The translations under genes and the position numbers were made by a program. From NCBI GenBank assembly GCA_964390335.1, contig CAYMHU010000011.1, positions 1 through 64,000 of the forward strand: a DNA stretch of 64,000 bases, read 5' to 3'. Position 1 is the first letter of the stretch. The number at the start of each line of letters is the position of its first letter. The notes below the pieces were generated by a model. The model did not search any database. It saw nothing but the letters and a program-made list of their open reading frames with translations, and was not told the DNA's origin. This stretch comes from Granulosicoccus sp964390335 (lineage in GTDB: Bacteria > Pseudomonadota > Gammaproteobacteria > Granulosicoccales > Granulosicoccaceae). Positions 36,407 to 45,989 of the stretch are shown here, one piece after another.

Positions 36407-37980
36407 TGCTAGACGCCATTATCATTGGCGGTGGGCACAACGGACTTGTTTGTGCGAATTACCTCGCCTTGGGCGGAAAAACAGTTCAAGTACTTGAACG
36501 AAGATCCGTGTTGGGCGGCGCTGCAGTAACCGAAGAGTTTCATCCAGGATTTAGCAATTCAGTTGCCTCGTACACTGTTAGCTTGCTCCATCCGAAAGTG
36601 ATAAAGGAGCTTGAACTACACGAGCATGGACTGAACATCGTGCACCGTAAAGTCAATAACTTCTGGCCCCTCGACAATGGCAACTTCCTCGCTTTTCCTG
36701 TTGGTTCCGATGCGCTAAAAAAAGAGATCGCATTATTTTCCGAACACGATGCCAATGCGCTTGATCGCTACTTCAGAGACGTTGGCATGGTCGCTGATTT
36801 AATTCGCGAGTTTTTACTTGAAACGCCTCCTAATGCTGGTGGCGGTATCAAAGACATATTTAAGACAGCAAAATTGGGTAATCGCATCAGAAAGCTATCT
36901 CTGGAAGATGAGCGTATTGTGCTTGATATCTTCACTAAAAGCGTTTCAGACTTTCTCGATTTCTATTTTGAAAATGAACACGTCAAGGGTGCGTTCGCGT
37001 TTGATGGCATTGTCGGAAACTATGCTGATACCACCACTCCAGGCTCTGCGTATATTTTAATGCACCATGCTTTTGGTGAAGTCAATGGTGTAAAGGGTGT
37101 TTGGGGGCATGCAATCGGTGGTATGGGCGCTATAACGCAGGCAATGGCACGCTCAGCACGAAACAAAGGCGTTGCTATCAAAACGGATTGCGCCGTCAAA
37201 AAAGTGCTGGTTAAAGGCAAGCGAGCCTGCGGTGTCGAGTTGGAATCGGGCGAAGTAGTCGAGGCGCACACCATAGTATCCAACCTTAATCCGTCTTTGC
37301 TATACAACGCACTTGTTGACCACGAACATTTACCCGAAGACTTTTCGCGACGAATCAAACGTTATAAAAACGGTTCAGGTACGTTTCGAATGAACGTGGC
37401 GTTAAGCGAGCTTCCGCAGTTTACTTGTATGGCAAAACAGTCGCGTGCTAGCGATGATCACTTAACGGGAGGCATCATCATCGGTGCAACGCCCGACTAT
37501 ATCAATCAAGCCTATCGCGATGCATTGCAACACGGTTGGTCTAAAAAACCCATCGTCGAAATGCTTATCCCGTCCACACTGGACAACACGCTGGCTCCCG
37601 AAGGACAGCACGTTGCCAGTCTGTTTTGCCAACAATTTGATCCAACTGTCGACTGGGATAAGTATCGAGACAAAGCCGCTGATCTAATCTTGGATCAAGT
37701 AGAGCAAGTTGCGCCCGGGTTTAAGCAGTTGGTTGTGGGGCAACAAATTATGAGCCCACTGGATTTGGAACGCACGTTTGGCTTGATCAATGGCGACATC
37801 ATGCACGGCCACATGAGTCTTGATCAGATGTTCAGCGCACGCCCTCTACTCGGACACGGCAACTACCGTTCGCCTATTGCTGGCTTGTATATGTGTGGTG
37901 CAGGCACACACCCTGGTGGCGGTGTAACAGGTGTACCAGGGCATAATGCGGCACGCGAGGTTTTGTATGACACAGCGTAA
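36406..37980 (+). CDS. FAD-dependent oxidoreductase (phytoene desaturase-like, PYROXD2 type)
   Basis: 524 residues. N-terminal dinucleotide-binding motif DAIIIGGGHNGLVCANYLAL, followed by VLERRSVLGGAAVTEE, and a C-terminal FAD motif near MCGAGTHPGGGVTGVPGHNA. This is the amine-oxidase/CrtI superfamily, closest in layout to PYROXD2-like proteins whose substrates are mostly unknown. No carotenoid genes are nearby, so a carotenoid role is not supported. It overlaps aglR by one base (TAATG) and so is probably co-transcribed and coupled to it, which is unusual for a regulator gene. Convergent with rhaA. Confidence 0.85.
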   Translation: MLDAIIIGGGHNGLVCANYLALGGKTVQVLERRSVLGGAAVTEEFHPGFSNSVASYTVSLLHPKVIKELELHEHGLNIVHRKVNNFWPLDNGNFLAFPVGSDALKKEIALFSEHDANALDRYFRDVGMVADLIREFLLETPPNAGGGIKDIFKTAKLGNRIRKLSLEDERIVLDIFTKSVSDFLDFYFENEHVKGAFAFDGIVGNYADTTTPGSAYILMHHAFGEVNGVKGVWGHAIGGMGAITQAMARSARNKGVAIKTDCAVKKVLVKGKRACGVELESGEVVEAHTIVSNLNPSLLYNALVDHEHLPEDFSRRIKRYKNGSGTFRMNVALSELPQFTCMAKQSRASDDHLTGGIIIGATPDYINQAYRDALQHGWSKKPIVEMLIPSTLDNTLAPEGQHVASLFCQQFDPTVDWDKYRDKAADLILDQVEQVAPGFKQLVVGQQIMSPLDLERTFGLINGDIMHGHMSLDQMFSARPLLGHGNYRSPIAGLYMCGAGTHPGGGVTGVPGHNAAREVLYDTA

Positions 37981-38012
37981 CAGGTTGCCCGAACATTCAG
38001 CGCAACATCGTG

Positions 38013-39263
38013 TTAGGTCTGTCGATCGGCTACAGCTTGTTGATAGTCGTCAAGTTGTTTGATTAGTTGCTGACCCGAAGGTACATTTAAGCGCGAGCAG
38101 AACTCATTCCACACAGCTCCATAGGGCATGTCTTTCAACTCTTCTGTGATCATAAAGCGAGTAGTGAAATCCAATGCTGTTTCTGCCTGCCTCAACTTAT
38201 CTAACGGCATCAGCAGAGCGCGAAGCAGCGCTTTTTGCATATTGCGTGTACCGATAACCCACGCAGCAGTGCGACTAATGGTTGCATCAAAAAAGTCCAG
38301 GCCAATATGGGTACGACCAAGTAGATTGCCACTGACCAATTCATTCGCCATAGCTTGAATATCATCATTCAACAAGATGACATGATCGCTATCCCATCGC
38401 ATTGGACGCGATACGTGTAACAGGATTTCATCAAGTGACAAAGCACACGCCGACAACTTATCTGCGATATTTTCGGTCGGGTGAAAGTGCCCCATATCCA
38501 AACATAATAATGTGCCCTTCCTGATAGCGTAGCCCAAGTAAAATTCATGACTACCAACGGTGCAAGCTTCAACGCCAATACCAAAGAGCTTGCTTTCAAC
38601 CGCATCTAACAATTGCGACTTTTCAAAAGGTTGCGCAAGCATTTCATCCAACGAGCTTTCCAAACGTGCCCGCGCAGCCATCCGGTCTATAGGAATATCT
38701 TTATATCCATCGGGAACCCAGATATTGTTAACAGCCGGAGACTGAAGTTCAGCACCCATGCGCGCTGCAATTTCTCGACACCGTTTGCCATGTTCAATCC
38801 AGAAGTCCCGAATACCTTTGTCGGGATGAGATAAGGTTAGGTTGTCGTCTGCTTTAGCATGCGCGAAAAACGTCGGGTTAAAATCCAGACCAATCTTTTG
38901 CTCTTTCGCCCAATCAACCCACGGAGCAAAATGATGATATTCAATAGCATCTCTATCCGGTGATTCATCGGTATCAAAATACATCGCATGTAAATTCAGG
39001 CGATGCGATCCTGGTATCAACGAAAACGCAGACTCAAGATCGGCGCGCAATTCATCGGGTGTGCGTGCTCTACCCGGATGATTGCCGGTTGCCTGAATGC
39101 CACCACCCGATGTGCCGGATTGATTTTCAAACCCAACAACATCATCACCTTGCCAACAATGCACCGAGATTGCAATGTCACTCAACGCAGCAATAGCGGT
39201 TTCGGTGTCGATACCCCACTCGGAAAACATCTCCCGAGCTAAAGAATAATGAGTTGCGCTCAT
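38013..39263 (-). CDS. rhaA: L-rhamnose isomerase
   Basis: 416 residues, close to the 419 of E. coli RhaA, with extensive identity: SVHCWQGDDVVGFEN, GGIQATGNHPGRAR, GLDFNPTFFAHAKA, DAVESKLFGIGVEA, LCLDMGHFHPTE, HVSRPMRWDSDHV and HIGLDFFDATISR. These include the metal ligands (Glu in VESK, Asp and His in DMGHFH, and the Asp of RWDSDHV). Converts L-rhamnose to L-rhamnulose in the cytoplasm. Follows rhaD by 18 bases with a GAGGAG ribosome site. Rhizobial rha loci usually carry a different isomerase, so this is a mix of enteric-type isomerase and rhizobial-type transport. Confidence 0.96.
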   Translation of the reverse strand: MSATHYSLAREMFSEWGIDTETAIAALSDIAISVHCWQGDDVVGFENQSGTSGGGIQATGNHPGRARTPDELRADLESAFSLIPGSHRLNLHAMYFDTDESPDRDAIEYHHFAPWVDWAKEQKIGLDFNPTFFAHAKADDNLTLSHPDKGIRDFWIEHGKRCREIAARMGAELQSPAVNNIWVPDGYKDIPIDRMAARARLESSLDEMLAQPFEKSQLLDAVESKLFGIGVEACTVGSHEFYLGYAIRKGTLLCLDMGHFHPTENIADKLSACALSLDEILLHVSRPMRWDSDHVILLNDDIQAMANELVSGNLLGRTHIGLDFFDATISRTAAWVIGTRNMQKALLRALLMPLDKLRQAETALDFTTRFMITEELKDMPYGAVWNEFCSRLNVPSGQQLIKQLDDYQQAVADRQT

Positions 39264-39281
39264 GACCTTCTCCTCTGGTTA

Positions 39282-41390
39282 TTAGCGGGTAAAGGCTTCC
39301 TTGTTACCCGCATCAACATTGATGATATTACCGGTTGATTTAGCTGATACGTCCGCAGCAAAAAAGTATGTGGCTTCAGCGATATCTTCAGGCAACACGG
39401 ATCGCTTTAGCATTGATCGTTGACGGTACATTTCTTCCAAACCTTGTTTGTCAGTGCCGTGTGTATCGGCCCGCTGATCCAACCACTCGCCTTCCCAGAT
39501 TTTTGATCCGCGTAAAACAGCATCCGGGTTAACCACATTAACTCGCACACCAATATCTGCCCCTTCTAACGCCAAGCATCGTGCAAGATGGATCTCCGAG
39601 GCCTTGGCTGTACAGTACGCTGATGCATTCGGGCTGGCCGCCAAACCGTTTTTGGAACCGATAAAAATAATGGAGCCGCCCATGTTCTGCGTGCGCAACA
39701 ATTTAAAGGTTTCACGCGAAGCAAGAAAATAGCCAGTACTGAGGATATCCATATTTCGGTTCCACAGCTCCAACGTAGTTTCTTCAACAGGTGCTGAGGA
39801 TGCGATACCGGCATTAGAAACCAAAATATCAACCCCGCCAAATTCAACTGCTGCATCCGCCAGTGCTGCGGCAACAGAGGATTCATCTGTTACGTTCATT
39901 ATCACCGTGCGAACCACATCGGCACCCACACGCTCGCGGAACTTCTCGGCTGTTTGCTTGAGCCCGTCTTCATTGATATCGGCTAATACAACGCAACAAC
40001 CTTCTGCCAGAAAACGTTCTGCGGTTGATGAACCAATACCACCGGCACCGCCAGTGATTAGAGCAACGCGGCCAGCTAATGATTTGGGTTTGGGCATGCG
40101 TTGCAGCTTAGCTTCCTCCAATAGCCAATACTCAATATCGAAGGCTTCCTGTTCGGGTAATCCAACATACTCACTGACTGCCGACGAACCGCGCATAACG
40201 TTAATGGCATTGACATAAAACTCGCCAGAAATTCGGGCCGTTGCTTTGTCTTTTGCGAAAGTCAACATGCCAACGCCTGGCACGAGATAAACTACCGCGT
40301 TTGAATCTCGTATAGCCGGCGAATTATCGCGTTTGCACCGTTCGTAATACGCCGCATAGTCTTCTCTATAAGCGGCGATCAATGCCGGCAGCTCTGACAA
40401 CACTGCGTCTATGTTATTGGTAGCGGGATCGAATGGCACAACCAATGGCCGAATTTTCGTGCGTAAAAAATGATCCGGACAAGAAGTACCGAGCGCTGCA
40501 AGCGGTTCCATTTGCTGCGCATTAACGAACTCCAGCACGGCATCGCTATCCATAAAATGCCCAACCATGTGCTGGTTATGCGACACAAATCCGCGTATCG
40601 CAGGCATTAACTGAGCCGCGATCGCGCGTCGGGCATCGGCATCAAGGCTGGCGTGTTTTGCGCCGCCAAACGCTGCACTGTCTTTGGTTTTTTGCGACAG
40701 CCAAGCCGTTGCTTTATTGATGACATCAATCGTCATGTCATAACAGTCTTTCGCGGTATCAGCCCAGGTGAACAATCCATGACTGGCGAGCACGACGCCA
40801 TCAGCTTGCGGATTTTCCAGACAAAACTTTTCCAACCAAAGACCCAACTCGTAACCGGGTCGCTTCCATGGTAACCAACCAATGCGATCGCCAAAAACTT
40901 CCTGAGTTAGCTCTTGAGAATTGCTGGATGCTGCAATGGCAATGATGGCATCGGCATGCACATGATCAACGTGTTTTTTGGGTACGTAGGCGTGTAGCGG
41001 TGTATCGATTGAAGCGGCGCGTGAATTCAGATTGAACGTGCAATGAGGTAGGTAGGCCACCATCTCATCTTCATGCTCGTCGCCACGGTACAGTGGTTTA
41101 AGTGCCTCTAACTTCTGCATGTACAAAGTGGCAAAGCCATCCATGTTGATCGAGCCAATATCGCCGCCCGACCCCTTAACCCACAGCACTTCAACGCTTT
41201 CGCCACTGAGCGGATCTTTTTCCATGACTTTTGCCGAGGTGTTGCCACCCCCGTAGTTAGTGACACGCTTGTCAGAACCAAGGATATTGGAGCGATATAG
41301 CAACAGCTCAGGCTCACTTTTGCCCTGTGCAACCTTGTCGTCCCAGCGGTTAATGAGCAGTTCAGACTCTTGTGTTTTCAAAATAAGCAT
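39282..41390 (-). CDS. rhaD: Bifunctional rhamnulose-1-phosphate aldolase / short-chain dehydrogenase
   Basis: 702 residues from the ATG at 41390; a TTG start further upstream (41459) is unlikely. The N-terminal two thirds are a class II aldolase domain (LLLYRSNILGSDKRVTNYGG, zinc-binding HVDHVHADA, ASHGLF). A short-chain dehydrogenase follows from about residue 440 with nucleotide motif ITGGAGGIGSS, NAG in VSNAGIASS and catalytic YCTAK. It cleaves rhamnulose-1-phosphate to dihydroxyacetone phosphate and lactaldehyde; the dehydrogenase part is thought to oxidise lactaldehyde. First gene of rhaD-rhaA, divergent from rhaR. Confidence 0.93.
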   Translation of the reverse strand: MLILKTQESELLINRWDDKVAQGKSEPELLLYRSNILGSDKRVTNYGGGNTSAKVMEKDPLSGESVEVLWVKGSGGDIGSINMDGFATLYMQKLEALKPLYRGDEHEDEMVAYLPHCTFNLNSRAASIDTPLHAYVPKKHVDHVHADAIIAIAASSNSQELTQEVFGDRIGWLPWKRPGYELGLWLEKFCLENPQADGVVLASHGLFTWADTAKDCYDMTIDVINKATAWLSQKTKDSAAFGGAKHASLDADARRAIAAQLMPAIRGFVSHNQHMVGHFMDSDAVLEFVNAQQMEPLAALGTSCPDHFLRTKIRPLVVPFDPATNNIDAVLSELPALIAAYREDYAAYYERCKRDNSPAIRDSNAVVYLVPGVGMLTFAKDKATARISGEFYVNAINVMRGSSAVSEYVGLPEQEAFDIEYWLLEEAKLQRMPKPKSLAGRVALITGGAGGIGSSTAERFLAEGCCVVLADINEDGLKQTAEKFRERVGADVVRTVIMNVTDESSVAAALADAAVEFGGVDILVSNAGIASSAPVEETTLELWNRNMDILSTGYFLASRETFKLLRTQNMGGSIIFIGSKNGLAASPNASAYCTAKASEIHLARCLALEGADIGVRVNVVNPDAVLRGSKIWEGEWLDQRADTHGTDKQGLEEMYRQRSMLKRSVLPEDIAEATYFFAADVSAKSTGNIINVDAGNKEAFTR

Positions 41391-41466
41391 CTCGGGACGT
41401 AGTACGTCGTCTGCGAAAAGAATATGCCAAACAATGCGCTGATACTCACGAAAAGTCAATCACTAA

Positions 41467-41527
41467 CAATCAAATTCATCCACTTCGTGTCCATTTTTGA
41501 TTACTTATGAAATATTTTGATTGACAC
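41467..41527. promoter_or_regulatory. Repeated TTTTGATT elements, probable RhaR operator and rhaR promoter
   Basis: TTTTGATT occurs at 41495-41502 and 41515-41522, exactly 20 bases apart; the second runs into TTGACA (41522-41527), the rhaR -35. An inverted copy CAATCAAA lies at 41467-41474, near a TTGACT -35 for rhaD. Regular spacing and promoter overlap suit a DeoR-type repressor acting on both directions. Confidence 0.65.
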
Positions 41528-41571
41528 AGTGAAATTTTAGCGCCAGTATGGTTAGACACTAGGGGGAGCAA

Positions 41572-42378
41572 ATGCACGAGAAAGAACGTCACAAGATTAT
41601 TTTGTCGGCCGTACAAGACCGGCCAGTGGCAACAGTGACGGATCTGCGCAGCCTGACGCAAGTATCGGAAGCAACCATCCGCCGTGACATTGCCGCCCTG
41701 CACATGCAAAAAAAATTACGCCGCGTAAGAGGTGGTGCAGAAGCCGTTAATCCACCACAATTTGTGGGTTTGGCAGGCCGTCCTTTTTCAGTAAACGAAA
41801 CCCGACAGATAAAACAAAAGCAAGCGATTGCGCAACGTGCGGTCGATCTGTGCGAAGACGGCGATTCCATCATTATTAATGGTGGTACAACAACTTTCCA
41901 GATGGTGCACCCGCTAGCGTTGCGGTGTTGCCAGATATTCACAAACTCTTTCCCTATTGCGGAACATCTACTCAAACACTCAAAGAACAACATCATGCTA
42001 TCCGGAGGCGTTATCTATCGGGAGCAGAACATTATCCTGTCGCCGTTTGATAACGATGTTACGCGTAACTTCTACGCAAAACGCATGTTTATGGGAGCGC
42101 AAGGTCTTGCGTCACTGGGACTCATGGAAGCTGATCCATTAATAATACAAGCCGAACAAAAACTGATAAACCAAACCGATGAGCTGGTTGTTTTGGTCGA
42201 CAGCACAAAATTTGAAAGTCGGTCCAGTTTAGTCCTTTGCCCGTTAGCGCGCATCGACACTGTGATAACCGATGAAGGCATTTCAGATAAAGCAGCAGCC
42301 ATGCTTGAAGCTGCAGAAGTAACACTGATCGTCGCCGATACCGGCGCCGCACAGCACGAGGATCAGGCTGCCTCATAA
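41572..42378 (+). CDS. rhaR: DeoR-family regulator of rhamnose utilisation
   Basis: 268 residues. DeoR winged helix at the N-terminus (TDLRSLTQVSEATIRRDIAA, then KKLRRVRGGAEAV) and a sugar-phosphate sensor domain (INGGTTTFQM, ISDKAAAMLEAAEVTLIVAD near the end). A strong AGGGGGAG ribosome site precedes the ATG. Same position as rhaR in Rhizobium leguminosarum, ahead of rhaSTPQUK. It presumably senses a phosphorylated rhamnose intermediate (inference). Confidence 0.93.
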   Translation: MHEKERHKIILSAVQDRPVATVTDLRSLTQVSEATIRRDIAALHMQKKLRRVRGGAEAVNPPQFVGLAGRPFSVNETRQIKQKQAIAQRAVDLCEDGDSIIINGGTTTFQMVHPLALRCCQIFTNSFPIAEHLLKHSKNNIMLSGGVIYREQNIILSPFDNDVTRNFYAKRMFMGAQGLASLGLMEADPLIIQAEQKLINQTDELVVLVDSTKFESRSSLVLCPLARIDTVITDEGISDKAAAMLEAAEVTLIVADTGAAQHEDQAAS

Positions 42379-42415
42379 ATCAGCCTACATCGTTGAGACA
42401 CTGTGGAGAAGAGAG

Positions 42416-43417
42416 ATGATGAAAAACAAACCTATAAAACTGGTGGCAGGGTTTTTCCTTGCGACAAGCTTGTTTTCCGGCAATGCGTTTGCGCAGGACA
42501 ACATGCGTATAGCGCTAGTGGTGAAAGCTTTGGGTATTGGCTTTTTTGAAGCCGCTGCCAAGGGCGCGGAAGAAGCAGCTGCCGAACTTGGCAATGTTGA
42601 GATTATTTATACAGGCCCAACTGACACAACGGCTGAAGGGCAAATTGAAGTGATCAATTCACTGATTGCGCAGAACGTTGATGCAATTGCCATTTCAGCA
42701 AACGATCCCGATGCATTAGTTCCTGCATTAAAGAAAGCAATGCAACGTGGTATCACTGTTATCTCATGGGACTCAGGCGTCGCTGAAGAAGGACGTCAGA
42801 TGCATTTGAATCCATCATCAAACGCACTTATCGGTAACATGATTATCAAACTTGCTGCAGATCACCTACCTGATGGCGGTCAAGTGGCTGTGTTGTCGGC
42901 CTCAGCAACCGCGACCAATCAAAACATCTGGATAGAAGAGATGAATAAGGTCATGGGCAACTATCCAGGGATAGAAGTCGTGGCAACGGTGTACGGAGAT
43001 GACTTAGCAGACAAGTCTTATCGTGAAGCACAAGGCCTCATGCAATCTTATCCGGAGCTTGATGCGATTATTGCACCGACTTCAGTGGGTATTGTGGCGG
43101 CCGCACAAGCGGTGGACGATGCAGGTAAATCCGGCACCATCAACGTAACTGGTTTAGGTCTTCCATCGGAAATGGCAGGCGCTATTGAAAGCGGCGCATC
43201 AAAATCATTCGCTATTTGGAACCCGATTGATCTTGGTTATTCCGCCACGATGATCGCTCACGCACTTGCGTCCGATAAAGCAACTGCAGAGGCAGGTGCA
43301 GAAATTCCGATGGGTCGTATGGGCACGATCACGCTTGACGATACCACCTCAGGCGCGATGGCCGATCCGTTCGTCTACGATAGCTCCAACATCGACGACT
43401 TCAAGTCCATCTTCTAA
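42416..43417 (+). CDS. rhaS: Rhamnose ABC transporter substrate-binding protein
   Basis: 333 residues with signal peptide ending in NAFA before QDNMRIALV. Periplasmic binding protein of the ribose/rhamnose class (SANDPDALVPALKKAMQRGI, ISWDSGV). First structural gene after rhaR with a GGAGAAGAG site. Annotated by context as the rhamnose binder. Confidence 0.93.
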   Translation: MMKNKPIKLVAGFFLATSLFSGNAFAQDNMRIALVVKALGIGFFEAAAKGAEEAAAELGNVEIIYTGPTDTTAEGQIEVINSLIAQNVDAIAISANDPDALVPALKKAMQRGITVISWDSGVAEEGRQMHLNPSSNALIGNMIIKLAADHLPDGGQVAVLSASATATNQNIWIEEMNKVMGNYPGIEVVATVYGDDLADKSYREAQGLMQSYPELDAIIAPTSVGIVAAAQAVDDAGKSGTINVTGLGLPSEMAGAIESGASKSFAIWNPIDLGYSATMIAHALASDKATAEAGAEIPMGRMGTITLDDTTSGAMADPFVYDSSNIDDFKSIF

Positions 43418-43430
43418 ATCAGAAGTCCCC

Positions 43431-43456
43431 GCCTCGGCGCACTGGTGCGTCGAGGC
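43431..43456 (+). promoter_or_regulatory. Stem-loop between rhaS and rhaT
   Basis: GCCTCG-g-CGCAC and GTGCG-t-CGAGGC pair into an 11-bp stem with one mismatch, 13 bases after the rhaS stop. No T-run; likely protects or attenuates the rhaS message. Confidence 0.6.
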
Positions 43457-43478
43457 TACTCACAAAGTTGATTTGCCT

Positions 43479-44996
43479 ATGCACGCAACAACTGCACAGT
43501 CCGACACCTACAAGCCACCGGTGTTGTCCCTTGAAGGCATCACCAAAATCTTTCCTGGTGTCAAAGCCCTTGATAACATCAAGCTCGAATTATTCCCCGG
43601 CGAAGTAACAGCATTGGTCGGTGAAAATGGCGCAGGTAAATCAACTGTTGTCAAAATCCTTACCGGTATTTATCAGCCCGATGAAGGCACCATCGTGGTA
43701 GATGGCGAACATACACATTTACCAACAGCACAGTCCGCAGCAGAAAAAGGTATTACCGCCATTCATCAGGAAACTGTGCTGTTTGATGAACTATCGGTAG
43801 CCGAAAATATTTTTCTTGGACACGCACCACGCGGCGCATTCGGATTGATTAACCGTTCTCTCATGGTGGAAAAAGCTGCGGCAATTCTCGAGAGTATTGG
43901 TGCCGAAATTGATCCTACTCATCGGTTGCGAGATTTAGGCATTGCCAACAAACACCTTGTTGCTATAGCACGCGCACTTTCTACTGATGCCCGGGTTGTC
44001 ATCATGGACGAACCTACAGCAGCACTTAGTCACAAAGAAATCCAGGAACTTTATGAGTTAATCGAAACACTCAAAGCCCAGAACAAAGCCATACTATTTA
44101 TCAGCCATAAGTTTGATGAGATTTTTCGCATAGCAGATCGATTTACTGTTTTTCGAGATGGCCAGTTTGTGGCCGAAGGACGCATTGATGACATAAAGGA
44201 AGGTGAGCTTGTAAAGATGATGGTTGGCCGCGATGTAAATCAGATCTTCCCTGAACGAGAGCCAAACATTGGCGAAGCGATATTGCAAGTGGACAACATG
44301 AGTCACCCAACGGAATTTGCCGACATGAGCTTTACGCTTTGCCGGGGTGAAATTCTCGGCTTTTATGGCTTGGTTGGTGCAGGTCGATCTGAATTCATGC
44401 AATCACTTTTTGGCATCACGCGCGCAACAAGCGGCACGATCAGCATCGACGGTGAACCAATTACCATTCGCTCTCCAGCCGATGCAGCCGGAGCAGGTAT
44501 CGTCTATGTACCAGAAGACCGGGGAACTCAAGGCGCAATTACAGCGCTACCCATTTTTCAGAACATCACATTACCTTCACTTAAGCAAACCTCGAGAAAA
44601 GGGTTTATCCGCTTGGCTGAAGAATTTGCACTGGCACGCGAATACACGCAACGGCTTGATCTGCGAGCAGCATCGCTCGACACACCAGCTGGCAATTTAT
44701 CCGGTGGTAATCAACAAAAAGTGGTTATTGCCAAATGGCTTGCCACCCAACCCAAAGTCATCATTCTTGATGAACCTACTAAAGGTATCGATATCGGCTC
44801 CAAAGCGGCTGTACACGAATTTATGGCTGAGCTCGCTGCACTTGGCTTAGCCGTTATTATGGTGAGCTCCGAGATTCCGGAAATCATTGGCATGTCAGAT
44901 CGCGTTATTGTTATGCGCGAAGGTCGACGTGTTGCCGAAGTTTCCGGCCAAGACCTCACACCCGAAACCCTGGTTCGTCATGCAGCAGGGATTTAG
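43479..44996 (+). CDS. rhaT: Rhamnose ABC transporter ATP-binding protein (two ATPase domains)
   Basis: 505 residues from the ATG at 43479; the frame is open further upstream but overlaps rhaS. Two fused ATPase halves as in RbsA: first Walker A GENGAGKST, Walker B VVIMDEPTAALS; second half with degenerate GLVGAGRSEF, signature LSGGNQQK and VIILDEPTKGID. The name follows Rhizobium usage (unrelated to the E. coli RhaT symporter). Confidence 0.94.
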   Translation: MHATTAQSDTYKPPVLSLEGITKIFPGVKALDNIKLELFPGEVTALVGENGAGKSTVVKILTGIYQPDEGTIVVDGEHTHLPTAQSAAEKGITAIHQETVLFDELSVAENIFLGHAPRGAFGLINRSLMVEKAAAILESIGAEIDPTHRLRDLGIANKHLVAIARALSTDARVVIMDEPTAALSHKEIQELYELIETLKAQNKAILFISHKFDEIFRIADRFTVFRDGQFVAEGRIDDIKEGELVKMMVGRDVNQIFPEREPNIGEAILQVDNMSHPTEFADMSFTLCRGEILGFYGLVGAGRSEFMQSLFGITRATSGTISIDGEPITIRSPADAAGAGIVYVPEDRGTQGAITALPIFQNITLPSLKQTSRKGFIRLAEEFALAREYTQRLDLRAASLDTPAGNLSGGNQQKVVIAKWLATQPKVIILDEPTKGIDIGSKAAVHEFMAELAALGLAVIMVSSEIPEIIGMSDRVIVMREGRRVAEVSGQDLTPETLVRHAAGI

Positions 44997-45005
44997 GAGG
45001 CGATT

Positions 45006-45989
45006 ATGCTACGCAAGATGATTACATCACGCGAAGCGCTGCTACTCGGCGCTATCGCCATATTATTGGGATTGATTTCACTGCGTTTTCCAGGCTTCGT
45101 TGCGCCATCAAATCTTGCTGGTGTGTTTAACGATACCTCGCCGCTGATATTGCTCGCCATTGGCCAGATGATTGTCATACTGACTAAGTGCATTGATTTA
45201 TCAGTCGCTGCCAACCTTGCACTTACCGGCATGGTGGTGGCAATGATCAACGTTGCTTTTCCGAATCTTCCGGTCGCGTTCATTCTGATCATTGCCGTAA
45301 TGCTCGGTACATTGATGGGCATGGTGAATGGTCTTTTAGTTTGGAAGCTCGATATTCCACCCATCGTAGTAACGCTTGGCACAATGACTATCTTTCGTGG
45401 GATTATTTTTCTTATCTCTGATGGAAAGTGGGTTAACAGTCATGAAATGAGCCCAGCCTTTAAAGCATTCCCGCGCACCGAATTACTTGGGCTACCCATG
45501 CTGAGTTGGATCGCCATCATAGCCGTGATCATCTTTAGTATTGTCATGTCACGCACCACTTTTGGCCGCGCTGCCTATGCCGCGGGTGGCAACAGTCACG
45601 CCGCCACCTACGCTGGTATTGACGTTGGCCGAACCCAGTTTCTTGCGTTTACATTGTCCGGCGCACTTGCCGGATTGACTGGCTATCTTTGGGTATCGCG
45701 CTACGCGGTAGCGTATGTCGATATTGCTGGTGGCTTTGAATTGGATGTAGTGGCCGCGTGTGTCATTGGTGGCATTGCCATTAATGGCGGTATTGGTACG
45801 ATCGCCGGCGCGTTACTTGGCGCGTTGTTTCTAGGCGTTGTTAAGAATGCCTTGCCCGTGGTGAACATATCCCCATTCTGGCAACTCGCCATTTCAGGTG
45901 CAGCGATTATTATCGCCGTTGCACTCAATGCCCGTGCCAATCGAACCAAGGGGCGGATCATATTAAAATCAGCGGAGCAAGTAGCATGA
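45006..45989 (+). CDS. rhaP: Rhamnose ABC transporter permease
   Basis: 327 residues of the ribose-type permease family, eight to ten helices, with GQMIVILTKCIDLSV and the AGGNSHAATYAGIDV loop that docks on the ATPase. A GGAGG site precedes the ATG. Ends overlapping rhaQ by 4 bases (ATGA). Confidence 0.94.
   Translation: MLRKMITSREALLLGAIAILLGLISLRFPGFVAPSNLAGVFNDTSPLILLAIGQMIVILTKCIDLSVAANLALTGMVVAMINVAFPNLPVAFILIIAVMLGTLMGMVNGLLVWKLDIPPIVVTLGTMTIFRGIIFLISDGKWVNSHEMSPAFKAFPRTELLGLPMLSWIAIIAVIIFSIVMSRTTFGRAAYAAGGNSHAATYAGIDVGRTQFLAFTLSGALAGLTGYLWVSRYAVAYVDIAGGFELDVVAACVIGGIAINGGIGTIAGALLGALFLGVVKNALPVVNISPFWQLAISGAAIIIAVALNARANRTKGRIILKSAEQVA

Noticed and set aside
36406..37980. Carotenoid desaturase function for the FAD oxidoreductase
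   Set aside because: No other carotenoid gene is near and the layout fits PYROXD2-like proteins better.
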